Assembly (NCBI RefSeq): GCF_004342685.1
Contig: NZ_SMBZ01000027.1
Coordinates: 1 to 49,147, forward strand
DNA length: 49,147 nt
Direction: 5' to 3'
Source of the DNA: Sphingobacterium alimentarium
Lineage (GTDB): Bacteria > Bacteroidota > Bacteroidia > Sphingobacteriales > Sphingobacteriaceae
Positions 33,234 through 41,938 of this stretch are shown piece by piece. The notes under the pieces are model-generated. The model saw only the letters and a list, made by a program, of their open reading frames with translations. It had not been told where the DNA came from and did no database searches. Each line of letters starts with the position of its first letter. Positions within the stretch are counted from its first letter, which is position 1. The translations under genes and the position numbers were made by a program.

Positions 33234-33806
33234 ATGGAAAAAAGGAAGATTATCGTGGCTATTACCGGTGCCTCCGGATCGATATATGCAAAGTTGCTTT
33301 TGGATAAATTAGCACAAATCGGCGATGCGCAAATTTCGGATGTAGGAATCGTAATGTCGGACAACGCGAAAGATGTGTGGCGGTTTGAATTGGGAAATGA
33401 TTCGTATAAGGATTATGATTTTACTTTCTATTCCAAAAATGATTTCATGGCGCCCTTTGCTTCGGGATCAGCCCAATATGATAGTATGGTCGTATGTCCC
33501 TGCTCTATGGGTACGTTAGCGCGTATTGCTACAGGAACATCTTCGGATCTCACCACGCGAGCGGCTGATGTGGTGCTGAAAGAACGCCGAAAACTTATCC
33601 TTGTCACACGAGAAACGCCACTAAGCCTTATCCATATCAATAATATGGCTACAGTTACCCAGGTAGGAGGAATTATTTGCCCAGCTTCACCTTCCTTTTA
33701 CAGCGTGCCGACCTGCATCGAAGAGGTAGCTGCTACAGTAGTAGATAGGGTGTTGTCCCTGCTGGACCTGAAAATTGATACGTATCGTTGGGGTGAGAAA
33801 ATATAG
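33234..33806 (+). CDS. ubiX: UbiX-type flavin prenyltransferase
   Basis: Makes prenylated FMN from FMNH2 and dimethylallyl phosphate; prFMN is the cofactor of UbiD-type decarboxylases. 190 residues, the standard size, flavoprotein fold. Hallmarks: IIVAITGASGSIYAKLLL at the N-terminus (FMN phosphate loop), VVCPCSMGTLARIATGTSSDLTTRAADVVLKERRKLILVTRETPLSLIHINNM (shown only to locate the block at ~84-136 by its parts: CPCSMGTLA, RAADV, VTRETPLS), and the C-terminal CPASPSFYSVP. The UbiD partner is not in the window. The start is fixed by the fold and a -7 element 5 bp upstream. It is monocistronic, with a possible RNA element in front. Confidence 0.95.
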   Translation: MEKRKIIVAITGASGSIYAKLLLDKLAQIGDAQISDVGIVMSDNAKDVWRFELGNDSYKDYDFTFYSKNDFMAPFASGSAQYDSMVVCPCSMGTLARIATGTSSDLTTRAADVVLKERRKLILVTRETPLSLIHINNMATVTQVGGIICPASPSFYSVPTCIEEVAATVVDRVLSLLDLKIDTYRWGEKI

Positions 33807-33848
33807 TAGGCAAACAAAAAAAGCTTCAAATCTCAATTCAATTTTACG

Positions 33849-33856
33849 TACATTTG
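33849..33856 (+). promoter_or_regulatory. Candidate -7 element (TACATTTG) of the dihydroorotase-like gene
   Basis: Exact TAnnTTTG match ~140 bp upstream of the ATG at 33998; if used, the mRNA has a leader of about 135 nt. Confidence 0.45.
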
Positions 33857-33997
33857 TCTTTTGATGAATAAACACAGAAATATCGTCTATTTATGCAGAT
33901 TTCCCCTAGTCAGCTTGCTTGATTTTTCTATTTCTTATTCATGGTTACCTAGACTTTTAACAAATCAAATTCCTATTTATTTCAAGAATTAATACTC

Positions 33998-35266
33998 ATG
34001 AGTACATTTCTAATTACTTCTGCCAAATTGATTTTGCCCAATCATAAGTTTAACGGACAGCATGTCGATATCTTAATTAAAGATGGTCTCATCGCTGATA
34101 TAGGTAATAAGATAACTACGAAAGACAAGAATATACAAATCATTGATGCAGCAGATGCAGTAGTAAGTGCAGGATTTTTTGATTTGAACGCGAATATCGG
34201 AGAACCAGGCTACGAAACGAAAGAAGATGTACGCTCGGGTACAGCGGCAGCGGCAGCTGGCGGTTTTACCGGCATATCCGTACATCCAAATACCAATCCC
34301 GCTATACAAAGCCGATCGGAAGTGTCGCTATTGGTCAATGCGGCAAAAGGAAACTTGGTGGATGTATACCCGATAGGAGCAATCTCCAAGAAAAGAGAAG
34401 GCAACGAGTTGGCGGAGCTTTACGATATGAAAATCAATGGAGCTATAGCTTTCAGCGATGGAAATAGAAGTGTACAGCAAGCAGGACTTATGGGAAGAGC
34501 ATTGTTGTATTCCAAAGGTTTTGACGGTCTTATCATCTCCTTTGCGCAGGATGAATCGATAGCTGGCGGCAACCAAATGAATGAAGGTATCGTAAGTACA
34601 TATCTGGGTATGAAAGGTATTCCTAATCTTGCAGAGTCATTGATGATTTCTAGAGATTTGTACCTGGCCGAATACAATGAAGCGCCTATACATTTTACGA
34701 CGATCTCCACGGCAGAATCTGTTGATTTGATCAAAAAAGCAAAAGCCAAAGGACTAAAAGTAACCTGTGATGTGGCTGCGCATAATCTGGTGTATACCGA
34801 CGAAGAAGTAGCAGGTTTTGATTCCAACTACAAAGTAAGCCCACCATTACGTACTAAAAATGACGTAAAGGCTTTATTGAAAGGCTTGAAAGATGGTGTA
34901 ATCGATGCAGTAGTGTCTCAGCATACACCGCAGGAGGTCGAATTCAAAAATGTAGAATTCCATATTGCCAAGAACGGAATTACAGGTTTACAGACTACAT
35001 TGCCATTACTTATCAAAGCGGGCTTGTCTGATGAACAAATTGTTGATAAATTAGTAGTGGGTTCTCGTCAAGTGGTTGACGTGAAAGTCCCTACCTTTGA
35101 CATCGGCGAACAAGCAAATCTTGTCCTTTTCGATAGAAAAGAAACGTGGACATTTGATGAGAAATCTAATAAATCCAAAGGAAGAAATAATCCGCTATTC
35201 GGTACAGTATTAGTAGGAAAAGTTAAATTGGTTGCGAACAATAACCAATTGTATATAAATAATTAA
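33998..35266 (+). CDS. Dihydroorotase-like amidohydrolase lacking metal ligands
   Basis: A 422-residue member of the dihydroorotase (PyrC, class I) amidohydrolase family. The fold signatures are kept: ADAVVSAGFFDLNANIGEPG, FSDGNRSVQQAGLMGRAL, GGNQMNEG, STAESVDLI, GITGLQTTLPLL and the C-terminal small beta domain. The catalytic centre is not: the HxH metal motif is Asn64-Ala65-Asn66, the family's HAED is FAQD, the HIST-type His is replaced (TTIST), and the catalytic Asp of DHAPH is Gln (SQHTPQ). It should not hydrolyse dihydroorotate. Metal-free dihydroorotase homologs in other bacteria act as structural partners of aspartate transcarbamoylase, so this may be a scaffold in pyrimidine synthesis. 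It starts a five-gene rightward run (4-bp gap to the next gene) with membrane and glycosyltransferase genes. Confidence 0.9.
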   Translation: MSTFLITSAKLILPNHKFNGQHVDILIKDGLIADIGNKITTKDKNIQIIDAADAVVSAGFFDLNANIGEPGYETKEDVRSGTAAAAAGGFTGISVHPNTNPAIQSRSEVSLLVNAAKGNLVDVYPIGAISKKREGNELAELYDMKINGAIAFSDGNRSVQQAGLMGRALLYSKGFDGLIISFAQDESIAGGNQMNEGIVSTYLGMKGIPNLAESLMISRDLYLAEYNEAPIHFTTISTAESVDLIKKAKAKGLKVTCDVAAHNLVYTDEEVAGFDSNYKVSPPLRTKNDVKALLKGLKDGVIDAVVSQHTPQEVEFKNVEFHIAKNGITGLQTTLPLLIKAGLSDEQIVDKLVVGSRQVVDVKVPTFDIGEQANLVLFDRKETWTFDEKSNKSKGRNNPLFGTVLVGKVKLVANNNQLYINN

Positions 35267-35270
35267 TAGT

Positions 35271-35939
35271 ATGGATAATAAAGTAAAAAATGCGTTAGAA
35301 GGTGGAATTTCTTCTTATGCATCTCTCGAAAATATTGACGCTGCCGAATTTCAGGCAGCCTTGTTTAAATCTTTTGCTCTTGATGCACCTTTTATGGATA
35401 AGGTGGCAGCCATGGATGCTGTTTTTGACGATTTCCAAGCCTTTGATGAATTACGCGAGGTGGCTTTTGATTTGTTGATGATCAACTTCTTCGCAGAAGA
35501 TGTTCAAAAATTGGAAGAAGATTATTTGGAGTCGGAAGAATGGGAACAAATCGAAGAGGATACCTTGGACAGAGGTACAGAATTGTTAAATATATTCTTG
35601 TACCTGAAAGAGTGTGAAGATGATAAAATCGAAGCCACTTTGGATGATTACTTGAAAGAATTCTTGCTGGTAGAGGAAGATGAATTCCAAGATGAATACC
35701 GTATCTACGAAAAGGTAATCGCCAATCAGATTCTTGCGGAATCGGATTACTCCGAAATAGCAAAAGTGTCTACATCAGTAACACCAATGGATGAATTGTA
35801 TGAGCTATTCTATCCATTAGTATCCTTTTTCTACGAGTCGAAGCCTTCTACTGCACAATATGGGGAATTTACTTCTCATGCAGGGAACAAGTCTTACGAG
35901 ACAGCGCTTTATCACGTAATCGTTAACTTCAATAAATAA
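35271..35939 (+). CDS. Conserved acidic protein of unknown function
   Basis: A 222-residue, strongly acidic, mostly helical cytoplasmic protein with no signal peptide or membrane segment. Aspartate/glutamate stretches run through residues ~75-140 (YLESEEWEQIEEDTLDRG, LKECEDDKIEATLDDYLKEF, VEEDEFQDEY). I do not recognise a family. It is 4 bp after the dihydroorotase-like gene and 3 bp before the DUF4199 gene, so it is clearly in that operon. Confidence 0.85.
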   Translation: MDNKVKNALEGGISSYASLENIDAAEFQAALFKSFALDAPFMDKVAAMDAVFDDFQAFDELREVAFDLLMINFFAEDVQKLEEDYLESEEWEQIEEDTLDRGTELLNIFLYLKECEDDKIEATLDDYLKEFLLVEEDEFQDEYRIYEKVIANQILAESDYSEIAKVSTSVTPMDELYELFYPLVSFFYESKPSTAQYGEFTSHAGNKSYETALYHVIVNFNK

Positions 35940-35942
35940 GAT

Positions 35943-36545
35943 ATGGCTGAAGCCAATTTTTCGGAGGCAGGCTTTAATGCCTCGTACAATAAGAAAGAAA
36001 GCATCAAGTATGGTGTTATTTTAGGTGTAATATCATTCTTATTGGGTATAGTCGTGCTTTATGTGAGCAAGCATGTGGAATCTTTCTGGATGCTTACCTC
36101 TATGTCTTTCGGTATTAATACCGTGTTGTATATGCTGATCGCGTTAGCTTTTGCTTATACTTTGCGTAAGCAAAACGGCGGCTTTTGGAATTTCTCCATC
36201 GCTGTAAAAAGTACATTCTTAATGTTGCTTATATCTACCGTTTTGGCTACTGTGAGCACCATGGTTTTTGTGAATGTCATTAATCCTGCCTTGCAAGAGG
36301 AAGTGTTGCGCAACACAATCAATATTACCATCGAACAACTAGAAAATAGTGGTGCACCTGATGACGTTATCGATTCTCGTGTGGCAACATTGGAAGAGCA
36401 AATGGCCACATTGGGACAGATCACTGTAAAAACTATATTCAGAAGTTTAATGATTTCGATTTTGATACAGTTTATCTTCTCGCTGATATTAGCGGCGTTG
36501 ACGCGCAATGAGAAATTGATACAAAGACCTACGACCCTTAATTAA
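35943..36545 (+). CDS. DUF4199 membrane protein
   Basis: A 200-residue integral membrane protein of the Bacteroidota DUF4199 family. Four membrane segments: ~24-42 (YGVILGVISFLLGIVVLYV), ~50-72, ~85-110 (STFLMLLISTVLATVSTMVF) and ~168-190 (SLMISILIQFIFSLILAAL). Between TM3 and TM4 lies a ~55-residue loop with charged helices. Function unknown. It is 3 bp after the acidic protein gene and 29 bp before the glycosyltransferase gene. Confidence 0.88.
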   Translation: MAEANFSEAGFNASYNKKESIKYGVILGVISFLLGIVVLYVSKHVESFWMLTSMSFGINTVLYMLIALAFAYTLRKQNGGFWNFSIAVKSTFLMLLISTVLATVSTMVFVNVINPALQEEVLRNTINITIEQLENSGAPDDVIDSRVATLEEQMATLGQITVKTIFRSLMISILIQFIFSLILAALTRNEKLIQRPTTLN

Positions 36546-36574
36546 TACACATACAATTAGCTCAATATATAAAA

Positions 36575-37525
36575 ATGGATATATCTGTAGTAATACCATT
36601 ATATAATGAAGAAGAGTCTCTGCCTGAGCTGACGGATTGGATTCGTCGCGTCATGCTTGCGAATAACTTTTCGTACGAAATCATCTTAGTGGATGATGGC
36701 AGTAAAGACAATTCCTGGAAGACAATCATGGATTTAAAAAAAAATCATGAGCAAATTTCGGGTATAAAATTCAGAAGAAATTATGGTAAATCTGCAGCCC
36801 TCAATGTGGGCTTTGCAGCGACTCAAGGAGAAGTTGTCATCACTATGGATGCCGATCTTCAAGATAGTCCGGATGAAATCCCTGAATTGTATGACCGTAT
36901 AATGAATCAAGGTGCTGACCTGGTGTCAGGATGGAAGCAAAAGCGATACGATCCATTGACCAAGACTATCCCTACCAAATTGTTTAATTCGGTAACGCGA
37001 AGTGTCTCGGGAATAGATAATCTGCATGACTTCAACTGCGGACTGAAAGCTTACCGCAAGGATGTGGTAAAAAGTATAGAGGTCTATGGCGAAATGCACC
37101 GTTATATCCCTGTGATAGCCAAGTGGGCAGGCTTTAGTCATATTCAAGAGCAGGTCGTACAGCATTATCCACGCAAATATGGTACAACTAAGTTTGGTCC
37201 GGGGCGCTTTGTGAAAGGCTTTTTGGACTTAATGTCTATATTTTTCGTAGGTAAATTTGGAAAGAGACCTATGCACTTCTTTGGTCCTGTGGGCGTAGTG
37301 AGCTTTCTGATCGGTTTTTTCATTACCATATATTTGATAGCAGAAAAATTGATGAGCATAGCTAATGGTACAGCTTACCGTAATGTAACTGACCAGCCTT
37401 TGTTCTATTTATCCTTGTTGGCTATTATGATCGGTACACAGCTGTTTCTTACGGGCTTTATTGCCGAATTGCTTTCCCGCAATAGTTCTGAACGAAATAA
37501 ATACCATATTGAACGCGTCATCTAA
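36575..37525 (+). CDS. Family 2 glycosyltransferase, dolichol-phosphate-mannose-synthase-like with two C-terminal TMs
   Basis: A 316-residue GT2 enzyme of the DPM1/GtrB/ArnC type that transfers a sugar from a nucleotide to a polyprenyl phosphate at the cytoplasmic face of the inner membrane. N-terminal VVIPLYNEEESLPEL, nucleotide-binding ILVDDGSKDNSW, and the DxD motif TMDADLQDSPDEI near residue 93. Segments FNCGLKAYRKDV and HYPRKYGTTKFG are typical of this subgroup. Two membrane helices near ~238-262 and ~280-305 anchor it. The transferred sugar is not readable. It precedes a second GT2 gene by 4 bp. Confidence 0.93.
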   Translation: MDISVVIPLYNEEESLPELTDWIRRVMLANNFSYEIILVDDGSKDNSWKTIMDLKKNHEQISGIKFRRNYGKSAALNVGFAATQGEVVITMDADLQDSPDEIPELYDRIMNQGADLVSGWKQKRYDPLTKTIPTKLFNSVTRSVSGIDNLHDFNCGLKAYRKDVVKSIEVYGEMHRYIPVIAKWAGFSHIQEQVVQHYPRKYGTTKFGPGRFVKGFLDLMSIFFVGKFGKRPMHFFGPVGVVSFLIGFFITIYLIAEKLMSIANGTAYRNVTDQPLFYLSLLAIMIGTQLFLTGFIAELLSRNSSERNKYHIERVI

Positions 37526-37529
37526 TAGT

Positions 37530-38537
37530 ATGTTCTTCTCGATAATAATTCCGTTATACAATAGACCCGATGAATTGAGAGAATTGTTGACTTCTTTAGT
37601 CAGCCAGACCTATCAATCTTTTGAGGTCATTATTGTAGAGGATGGGTCGAGTAGGCCAGGTGATCTCATTGCGCAGCATTTTAGCAAGAATCTTGATGTC
37701 AAATATTTCAAAAAAGAAAATGAAGGACAGGGGTTCGCGCGCAATTATGGATTTGCACGCTCATCAGGTGACTATTTCATTGTTTTTGATTCGGATATTC
37801 TCGTGCCGCCCAATTATTTGGAGCAGGTAAATGCAGCGATAACGCTTCATGGTTGGGATGCTTTTGGAGGTCCGGATGCAGCACACGCCTCATTCACTAC
37901 GATTCAAAAAGCGATTAGTTATTCGATGACTAGCCCTTTTACGACAGGAGGGATACGTGGCAACAAGAAGCATGTGGGGCAATTTCATCCACGCAGTTTT
38001 AATATGGGACTTTCCCGCGCGGTATGGGAATCGACAGGAGGCTATAAGTTGTCTAGACGGTCCGAAGATATTGAGTTTAGTATACGTATGATAAATTCGG
38101 GATATAAGGTAGGACTTATCCCAGAAGCTTTCGTGTATCATAAACGCCGCACGAGCTTTCCTCAATTTTATAAGCAGACCAAAGGATTCGGAAAAGGTAG
38201 AGTGGATATATCCTTATTATATCCGAAAGAGTTGAAATTAGTACACACTCTTCCTTCGATTTTTACATTGGGAGTTATCGTGCTACTGGTGCTCAACATT
38301 ATCAATTCTTTCATATTCAACGATATACTGTTGCTTAAATACATGGTGTACCTGGGGAATATTTTCTTGCTAGCATACACTGTATTGTTGTTTTTGCATG
38401 CATTGGTGGTGACCAAACATATTCTTGTTGCGGTATATGGTGTAGTAGCTGCCTTTACCCAATTATTTGCTTACGGTACAGGTTTTATGAAAAATTATGT
38501 CGATCGTATTTGGTTGAAAAAGAATACATCGATGTAA
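37530..38537 (+). CDS. Family 2 glycosyltransferase with C-terminal membrane segments
   Basis: A 335-residue GT2 protein. The start is the ATG at 37530, 4 bp after the previous stop; the frame is open further upstream inside the preceding gene, but the fold begins FFSIIIPLYNRPDEL. Motifs: VIIVEDGSSRPGD, DxD-like FDSDILVPPNYL (~residue 89), and RRSEDIEFSIRMINSGYKVG (~175), the acceptor/base region. Three C-terminal membrane helices follow (~245-330: LGVIVLLVLNIINSF; MVYLGNIFLLAYTVLLFLHAL; GVVAAFTQLFAYGTGF). Acceptor and donor unknown; it probably cooperates with the neighbouring prenyl-phosphate glycosyltransferase in envelope glycan assembly. Confidence 0.92.
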   Translation: MFFSIIIPLYNRPDELRELLTSLVSQTYQSFEVIIVEDGSSRPGDLIAQHFSKNLDVKYFKKENEGQGFARNYGFARSSGDYFIVFDSDILVPPNYLEQVNAAITLHGWDAFGGPDAAHASFTTIQKAISYSMTSPFTTGGIRGNKKHVGQFHPRSFNMGLSRAVWESTGGYKLSRRSEDIEFSIRMINSGYKVGLIPEAFVYHKRRTSFPQFYKQTKGFGKGRVDISLLYPKELKLVHTLPSIFTLGVIVLLVLNIINSFIFNDILLLKYMVYLGNIFLLAYTVLLFLHALVVTKHILVAVYGVVAAFTQLFAYGTGFMKNYVDRIWLKKNTSM

Positions 38538-38562
38538 GGCTTTAATCGTAAAATTTAAGATA

Positions 38563-38835
38563 GTGGTATCGATTACACAGTATAATTTAGACAAAATAGA
38601 AAATCTATTATTAGATTTGGGTTACAAAGTACGGTATGAGAAAGGTAATTTCAGAACCGGTGCTTGTGTGATTCAGCATACAAAAGTAATTGTGGTCAAC
38701 AAATTCTCTAATCTGGAAATTAAGATTAATTCCCTGATTCAGCTTTTGCGCGAATTTGATGTGTCGAAAGAAGACCTGAATGACGACAAGCAATGGACAT
38801 TTTATAAATCACTTATTAAAAAGGAAGAAGGGTAG
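38563..38835 (+). CDS. Small conserved protein of unknown function
   Basis: A 90-residue soluble protein, start GTG at 38563 (no ATG upstream before a stop). Core: LENLLLDLGYKVRYEKGNF-type motif (here IENLLLDLGYKVRYEKGN), then ACVIQHTKVIVVNKFSNLEIKINSLIQLL in shorter blocks. It resembles small Bacteroidota proteins encoded next to MBL-fold hydrolases, from general memory only. Its TAG stop is separated by one base from the TTG start of the hydrolase, suggesting translational coupling. Confidence 0.75.
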   Translation: MVSITQYNLDKIENLLLDLGYKVRYEKGNFRTGACVIQHTKVIVVNKFSNLEIKINSLIQLLREFDVSKEDLNDDKQWTFYKSLIKKEEG

Positions 38836-38836
38836 T

Positions 38837-39607
38837 TTGAAAGTTCGATTTTTAGGAACGGGTACTTCCCAAGGTGTACCTGTCATCGCGTGCGAATGTG
38901 CTGTATGTACCTCCTCAGATGTGCATGATAACCGCCTACGTTCCTCTATTTTGATCGAACTGGATATTGGGAAAAATATAGTGATTGATACAGGGCCGGA
39001 TTTTCGGTACCAAATGTTGCGTGAGAAAGTCCGTCATCTGGACGCAATTCTAATGACCCATGCACACAAAGATCATATTGCTGGATTGGACGATGTCCGG
39101 GCTTTCAATTATCAGCAGCAAAGCTCAATATCCATATATGCAAACAACTTTACGCTGGAGGCTCTGCAGCGTGAATTTTATTACGCTTTTTCTGCGGTGA
39201 AATATCCGGGGGTTCCTCAGCTCGAATTAGTGGAAATTACCGCTTCGGATGATTTCCAACTTTATGACCACACGATCGAACCTTTGGAAGTGATGCATTA
39301 CAAAATGCCCGTTTTAGGCTTTCGTATCGGTAAATTTGCCTACATCACTGACGCCAAAACGGTATCCGAGCAATCGCGCGATATTTTAAATGGTGTGGAA
39401 GTGCTGGTGGTGAATGCATTGCAGGAAGAACCACATATCTCGCATTTTACACTCGAGGAAGCTTTAGCATTTATTGCTGATATCAATCCGCAGTCAGCTT
39501 ATCTCACGCATATTAGCCATCGCTTTGGTACACACGAATATATACAATCAAAATTACCTCCCCATGTATATGCTGCGTACGACACGCTGTGCATAGAAAT
39601 AAAATAA
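38837..39607 (+). CDS. MBL-fold metallo-hydrolase (PhnP-like)
   Basis: A zinc-dependent phosphodiesterase-type hydrolase of ~256 residues. Start: TTG at 38837, where the fold starts (LKVRFLGTGTSQGVP); an in-frame ATG at 38780 would lie inside the preceding gene and add unrelated residues. Motifs: the Cys cluster CECAVC near residue 20, which in PhnP binds a structural zinc; HxHxDH as THAHKDHIAGLDD near residue 75; the downstream His (HYKMPVLGFRI), Asp (AYITDA) and final His (LTHISHRFG). PhnP cleaves cyclic phosphodiesters; the substrate here is open, since no phosphonate genes are nearby. TTG start and 1-bp spacing imply coupling with the small gene before it. Confidence 0.92.
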   Translation: MKVRFLGTGTSQGVPVIACECAVCTSSDVHDNRLRSSILIELDIGKNIVIDTGPDFRYQMLREKVRHLDAILMTHAHKDHIAGLDDVRAFNYQQQSSISIYANNFTLEALQREFYYAFSAVKYPGVPQLELVEITASDDFQLYDHTIEPLEVMHYKMPVLGFRIGKFAYITDAKTVSEQSRDILNGVEVLVVNALQEEPHISHFTLEEALAFIADINPQSAYLTHISHRFGTHEYIQSKLPPHVYAAYDTLCIEIK

Positions 39608-39699
39608 TTTATCGTTAATCAAACTTTTCTTAATCCTGCTTGTTATTACTTTAAACAAAAGTATTTAACACACTAAGTTCAATTATAAATTTTAGGAAT

Positions 39700-39852
39700 A
39701 TGGGAAATCTACTTTATTTGATCGCAGTAATATTAGTTATTATATGGGCGATTAGTTTTTTAGGAGGCTATGCAACAGGTGGTATCATTCACATCTTGTT
39801 AGTAATTGCAGTCATTGTTGTATTATTAAGAGTTATACGGGGTAATGCTTAG
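39700..39852 (+). CDS. Small membrane protein, lmo0937/DUF5670 type (50 aa)
   Basis: A 50-residue ORF from ATG 39700 to TAG 39850-39852. It encodes two membrane helices separated by a Gly-rich turn: MGNLLYLIAVILVIIWAI, SFLGGYATGG, then IIHILLVIAVIVVLLRVI and a short basic end. The layout (about 50 residues, GxYxxGGxxHxLLVIA) is that of the lmo0937 family (DUF5670), stress-induced in some bacteria, role unknown. It is 93 bp after the hydrolase and converges with ispD, 11 bp away. Confidence 0.85.
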   Translation: MGNLLYLIAVILVIIWAISFLGGYATGGIIHILLVIAVIVVLLRVIRGNA

Positions 39853-39863
39853 CGCATAATACA

Positions 39864-40553
39864 TCACGTATTCAAATACAACTTGGCTATTTCAAAGTCT
39901 ACTGCGAAAGTTAGTTTTATATTTTTATAGCTGCTTTCAACGAGATGGATGAAATAGCCATTTTTTTCTACTACCGATGCGTCATCCGTAAAGGTAGGCA
40001 ATTCAGACTGTTGGTAGGCCTCTAAAAGCACTTGTGCCGGAAAGGTCTGTGGGGTTTGTATTTGCCATACCGTTGAACGGTCACATGAGGTATTGTCTGA
40101 GATCGTACCTATGCGTATTGAATTCGTGGATTGGTGTGCGAGGACATTACATTTCCCTTGTTGCGCCATAGCAAATGACTTTTCTATCAAAGTTTGATCT
40201 ACCAAAGGCCGAGCGGCATCATGCACGGCAATAATTCCGTGTTCGTTGTAAAAAAAATCCGGAAATCTTTGTTCCAAATAATTAATGGCGTTTCGCACAC
40301 TTTGGAAACGTGTTTTTCCGCCGATGATGAGGTCGTGCGGAATGTTGAAGTCATATTGTATACAGAGGCTTTGCCAATAATCTACCATATCGGCATGTAG
40401 AGCGATAATAATCTTATCTACATGATGCTCGAAAGCGCTAATGGTATGCATAAGGACAGGTAAGTCCTTCAACAGCATATATTGTTTGGGTATATCTGCA
40501 TTCAATCGGGAACCTGTGCCACCAGCAGCAATTATAACAACTCGACTCAACAT
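39864..40553 (-). CDS. ispD: 2-C-methyl-D-erythritol 4-phosphate cytidylyltransferase
   Basis: Third step of the MEP isoprenoid pathway: CTP + MEP to CDP-methylerythritol. 229 residues, standard size. The CTP-binding N-terminus VIIAAGGTGSRLNADIPKQYM (shortened: AAGGTGSRL and PKQYM), HDAARPLV near residue 107, and the Arg/Lys residues around TIWQIQTPQTF-like WQIQTPQTF are all present. No IspF fusion. It lies downstream of queA on the same strand, but a terminator separates them; its stop is 11 bp from the convergent small membrane protein. Confidence 0.95.
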   Translation of the reverse strand: MLSRVVIIAAGGTGSRLNADIPKQYMLLKDLPVLMHTISAFEHHVDKIIIALHADMVDYWQSLCIQYDFNIPHDLIIGGKTRFQSVRNAINYLEQRFPDFFYNEHGIIAVHDAARPLVDQTLIEKSFAMAQQGKCNVLAHQSTNSIRIGTISDNTSCDRSTVWQIQTPQTFPAQVLLEAYQQSELPTFTDDASVVEKNGYFIHLVESSYKNIKLTFAVDFEIAKLYLNT

Positions 40554-40570
40554 GTTTTTTCGCTATAAAA

Positions 40571-40608
40571 TTAAAAAGCGTGATTGAAAATCAATCACGC
40601 TCAAAAAT
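40571..40608 (-). terminator. Terminator between queA and ispD
   Basis: Perfect 11-bp stem AGCGTGATTGA/TCAATCACGCT with a 3-nt loop; T-runs follow on both strands, best on the minus strand where it ends queA transcription. Confidence 0.85.
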
Positions 40609-40629
40609 ATTGAAATATTTCTTAAATTC

Positions 40630-41679
40630 TTAAATAATCAACATTGCATCTCCGTAGCTGTAGAATTTGTATTTTTCTTTTACAGCTTCTTCGTATGCAT
40701 TCATTACATTTTCATAACCCGCGAATGCCGCTATCATTACCAATAGGGTAGACTCTGGCGTGTGGAAGTTTGTAATCATCGAGTTTGCAATGCTGAAATC
40801 ATATGGAGGGTAAATAAATTTACTTGTCCAGTCTGAAGCAGGCTTCAAGCGTCTGTCTGCGGATACCGATGATTCAATGGCACGCATTGAAGTAGTACCT
40901 ACCGCACATACACGTCTTTTGTTTTCAATGGCTTTATTTACCGTTCTGGCAGCTTCATCAGTAATGATGAATTGCTCTGAATCCATCTTATGTTTTGTTA
41001 AGTCTTCTACTTCTACTGTACGGAAAGTTCCTAAGCCCACGTGAAGGGTGATTTCAGCGAAATCAATACCTTTTAACTCAAGGCGCTTCATCAATTCACG
41101 AGAGAAATGCAGACCAGCAGTAGGCGCAGCTACAGCACCTTCGTTTTTAGCATAGATAGTTTGGTAGCGGAATTTATCTTCAGGTGTTGCCTTACGTTTT
41201 ATATATTTAGGAAGAGGAGTTTCACCTAGAATTTCAATGTTACGACGGAATTCTTCATCCGTACCATCGAATAAGAAACGAATGGTACGACCTCTGGAAG
41301 TCGTGTTGTCTACTACCTCAGCTACTAACAAATCATCATCACCAAAATATAATTTGTTACCGACACGGATTTTGCGCGCTGGATCTACCAACACATCCCA
41401 CAAACGCAATTCTTTATTTAATTCACGCAACAAGAAAACCTCGATAGTCGCTCCAGTTTTTTCTTTATTACCGTACATACGAGCAGGAAACACTTTCGTG
41501 TTGTTCAAGATCATAACATCCTTGTCGTCAAAATAATCTAAGACATCTTTGAAAATCTTATGCTCAATTTTTCCAGTATCCTTATGAAGTACCATTAAGC
41601 GTGCTTCATCGCGGTGTTCTGAAGGTTCGTTTGCAAGTAAAGATTCGGGTAAGTTGAATTTAAATTGTGATAATTTCAT
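40630..41679 (-). CDS. queA: S-adenosylmethionine:tRNA ribosyltransferase-isomerase
   Basis: Transfers and rearranges the ribosyl group of SAM onto 7-aminomethyl-7-deazaguanine in tRNA, giving epoxyqueuosine. 349 residues, normal. Marks: [21 protein letters not shown] near the N-terminus (shortened: LPESLLA and RDEARLMV), [42 protein letters not shown] and [13 protein letters not shown], all diagnostic. It has its own promoter in the 259-bp gap shared with the divergent GH31 operon, and a terminator after the stop codon. Confidence 0.96.
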   Translation of the reverse strand: MKLSQFKFNLPESLLANEPSEHRDEARLMVLHKDTGKIEHKIFKDVLDYFDDKDVMILNNTKVFPARMYGNKEKTGATIEVFLLRELNKELRLWDVLVDPARKIRVGNKLYFGDDDLLVAEVVDNTTSRGRTIRFLFDGTDEEFRRNIEILGETPLPKYIKRKATPEDKFRYQTIYAKNEGAVAAPTAGLHFSRELMKRLELKGIDFAEITLHVGLGTFRTVEVEDLTKHKMDSEQFIITDEAARTVNKAIENKRRVCAVGTTSMRAIESSVSADRRLKPASDWTSKFIYPPYDFSIANSMITNFHTPESTLLVMIAAFAGYENVMNAYEEAVKEKYKFYSYGDAMLII

Positions 41680-41733
41680 TTGTTATCTATTTATGTTTTA
41701 ATTGCCAGCTTACAGGGCAGGCTAAAAAGCATA

Positions 41734-41741
41734 CAAAGTTA
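41734..41741 (-). promoter_or_regulatory. -7 element (TAACTTTG) of queA
   Basis: Exact TAnnTTTG match read leftward, 54 bp before the ATG at 41679. Confidence 0.55.
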
Positions 41742-41938
41742 CTCTTTTTAATGTATATATTCTATTTCAAACTAATTATTATGACGTAATTGTAGCAATT
41801 TTCGTGCCTCCCGTCGTTGATATAAACCCTGGTCAAGACAAGTGAAAAAAAAATCTGAATTAATTGAAAGGTTATGAAAAATAATTGTAATTTAAAAAGC
41901 AGTAAACTTATCCAGCATAAACTTATCACTGTTAAATT

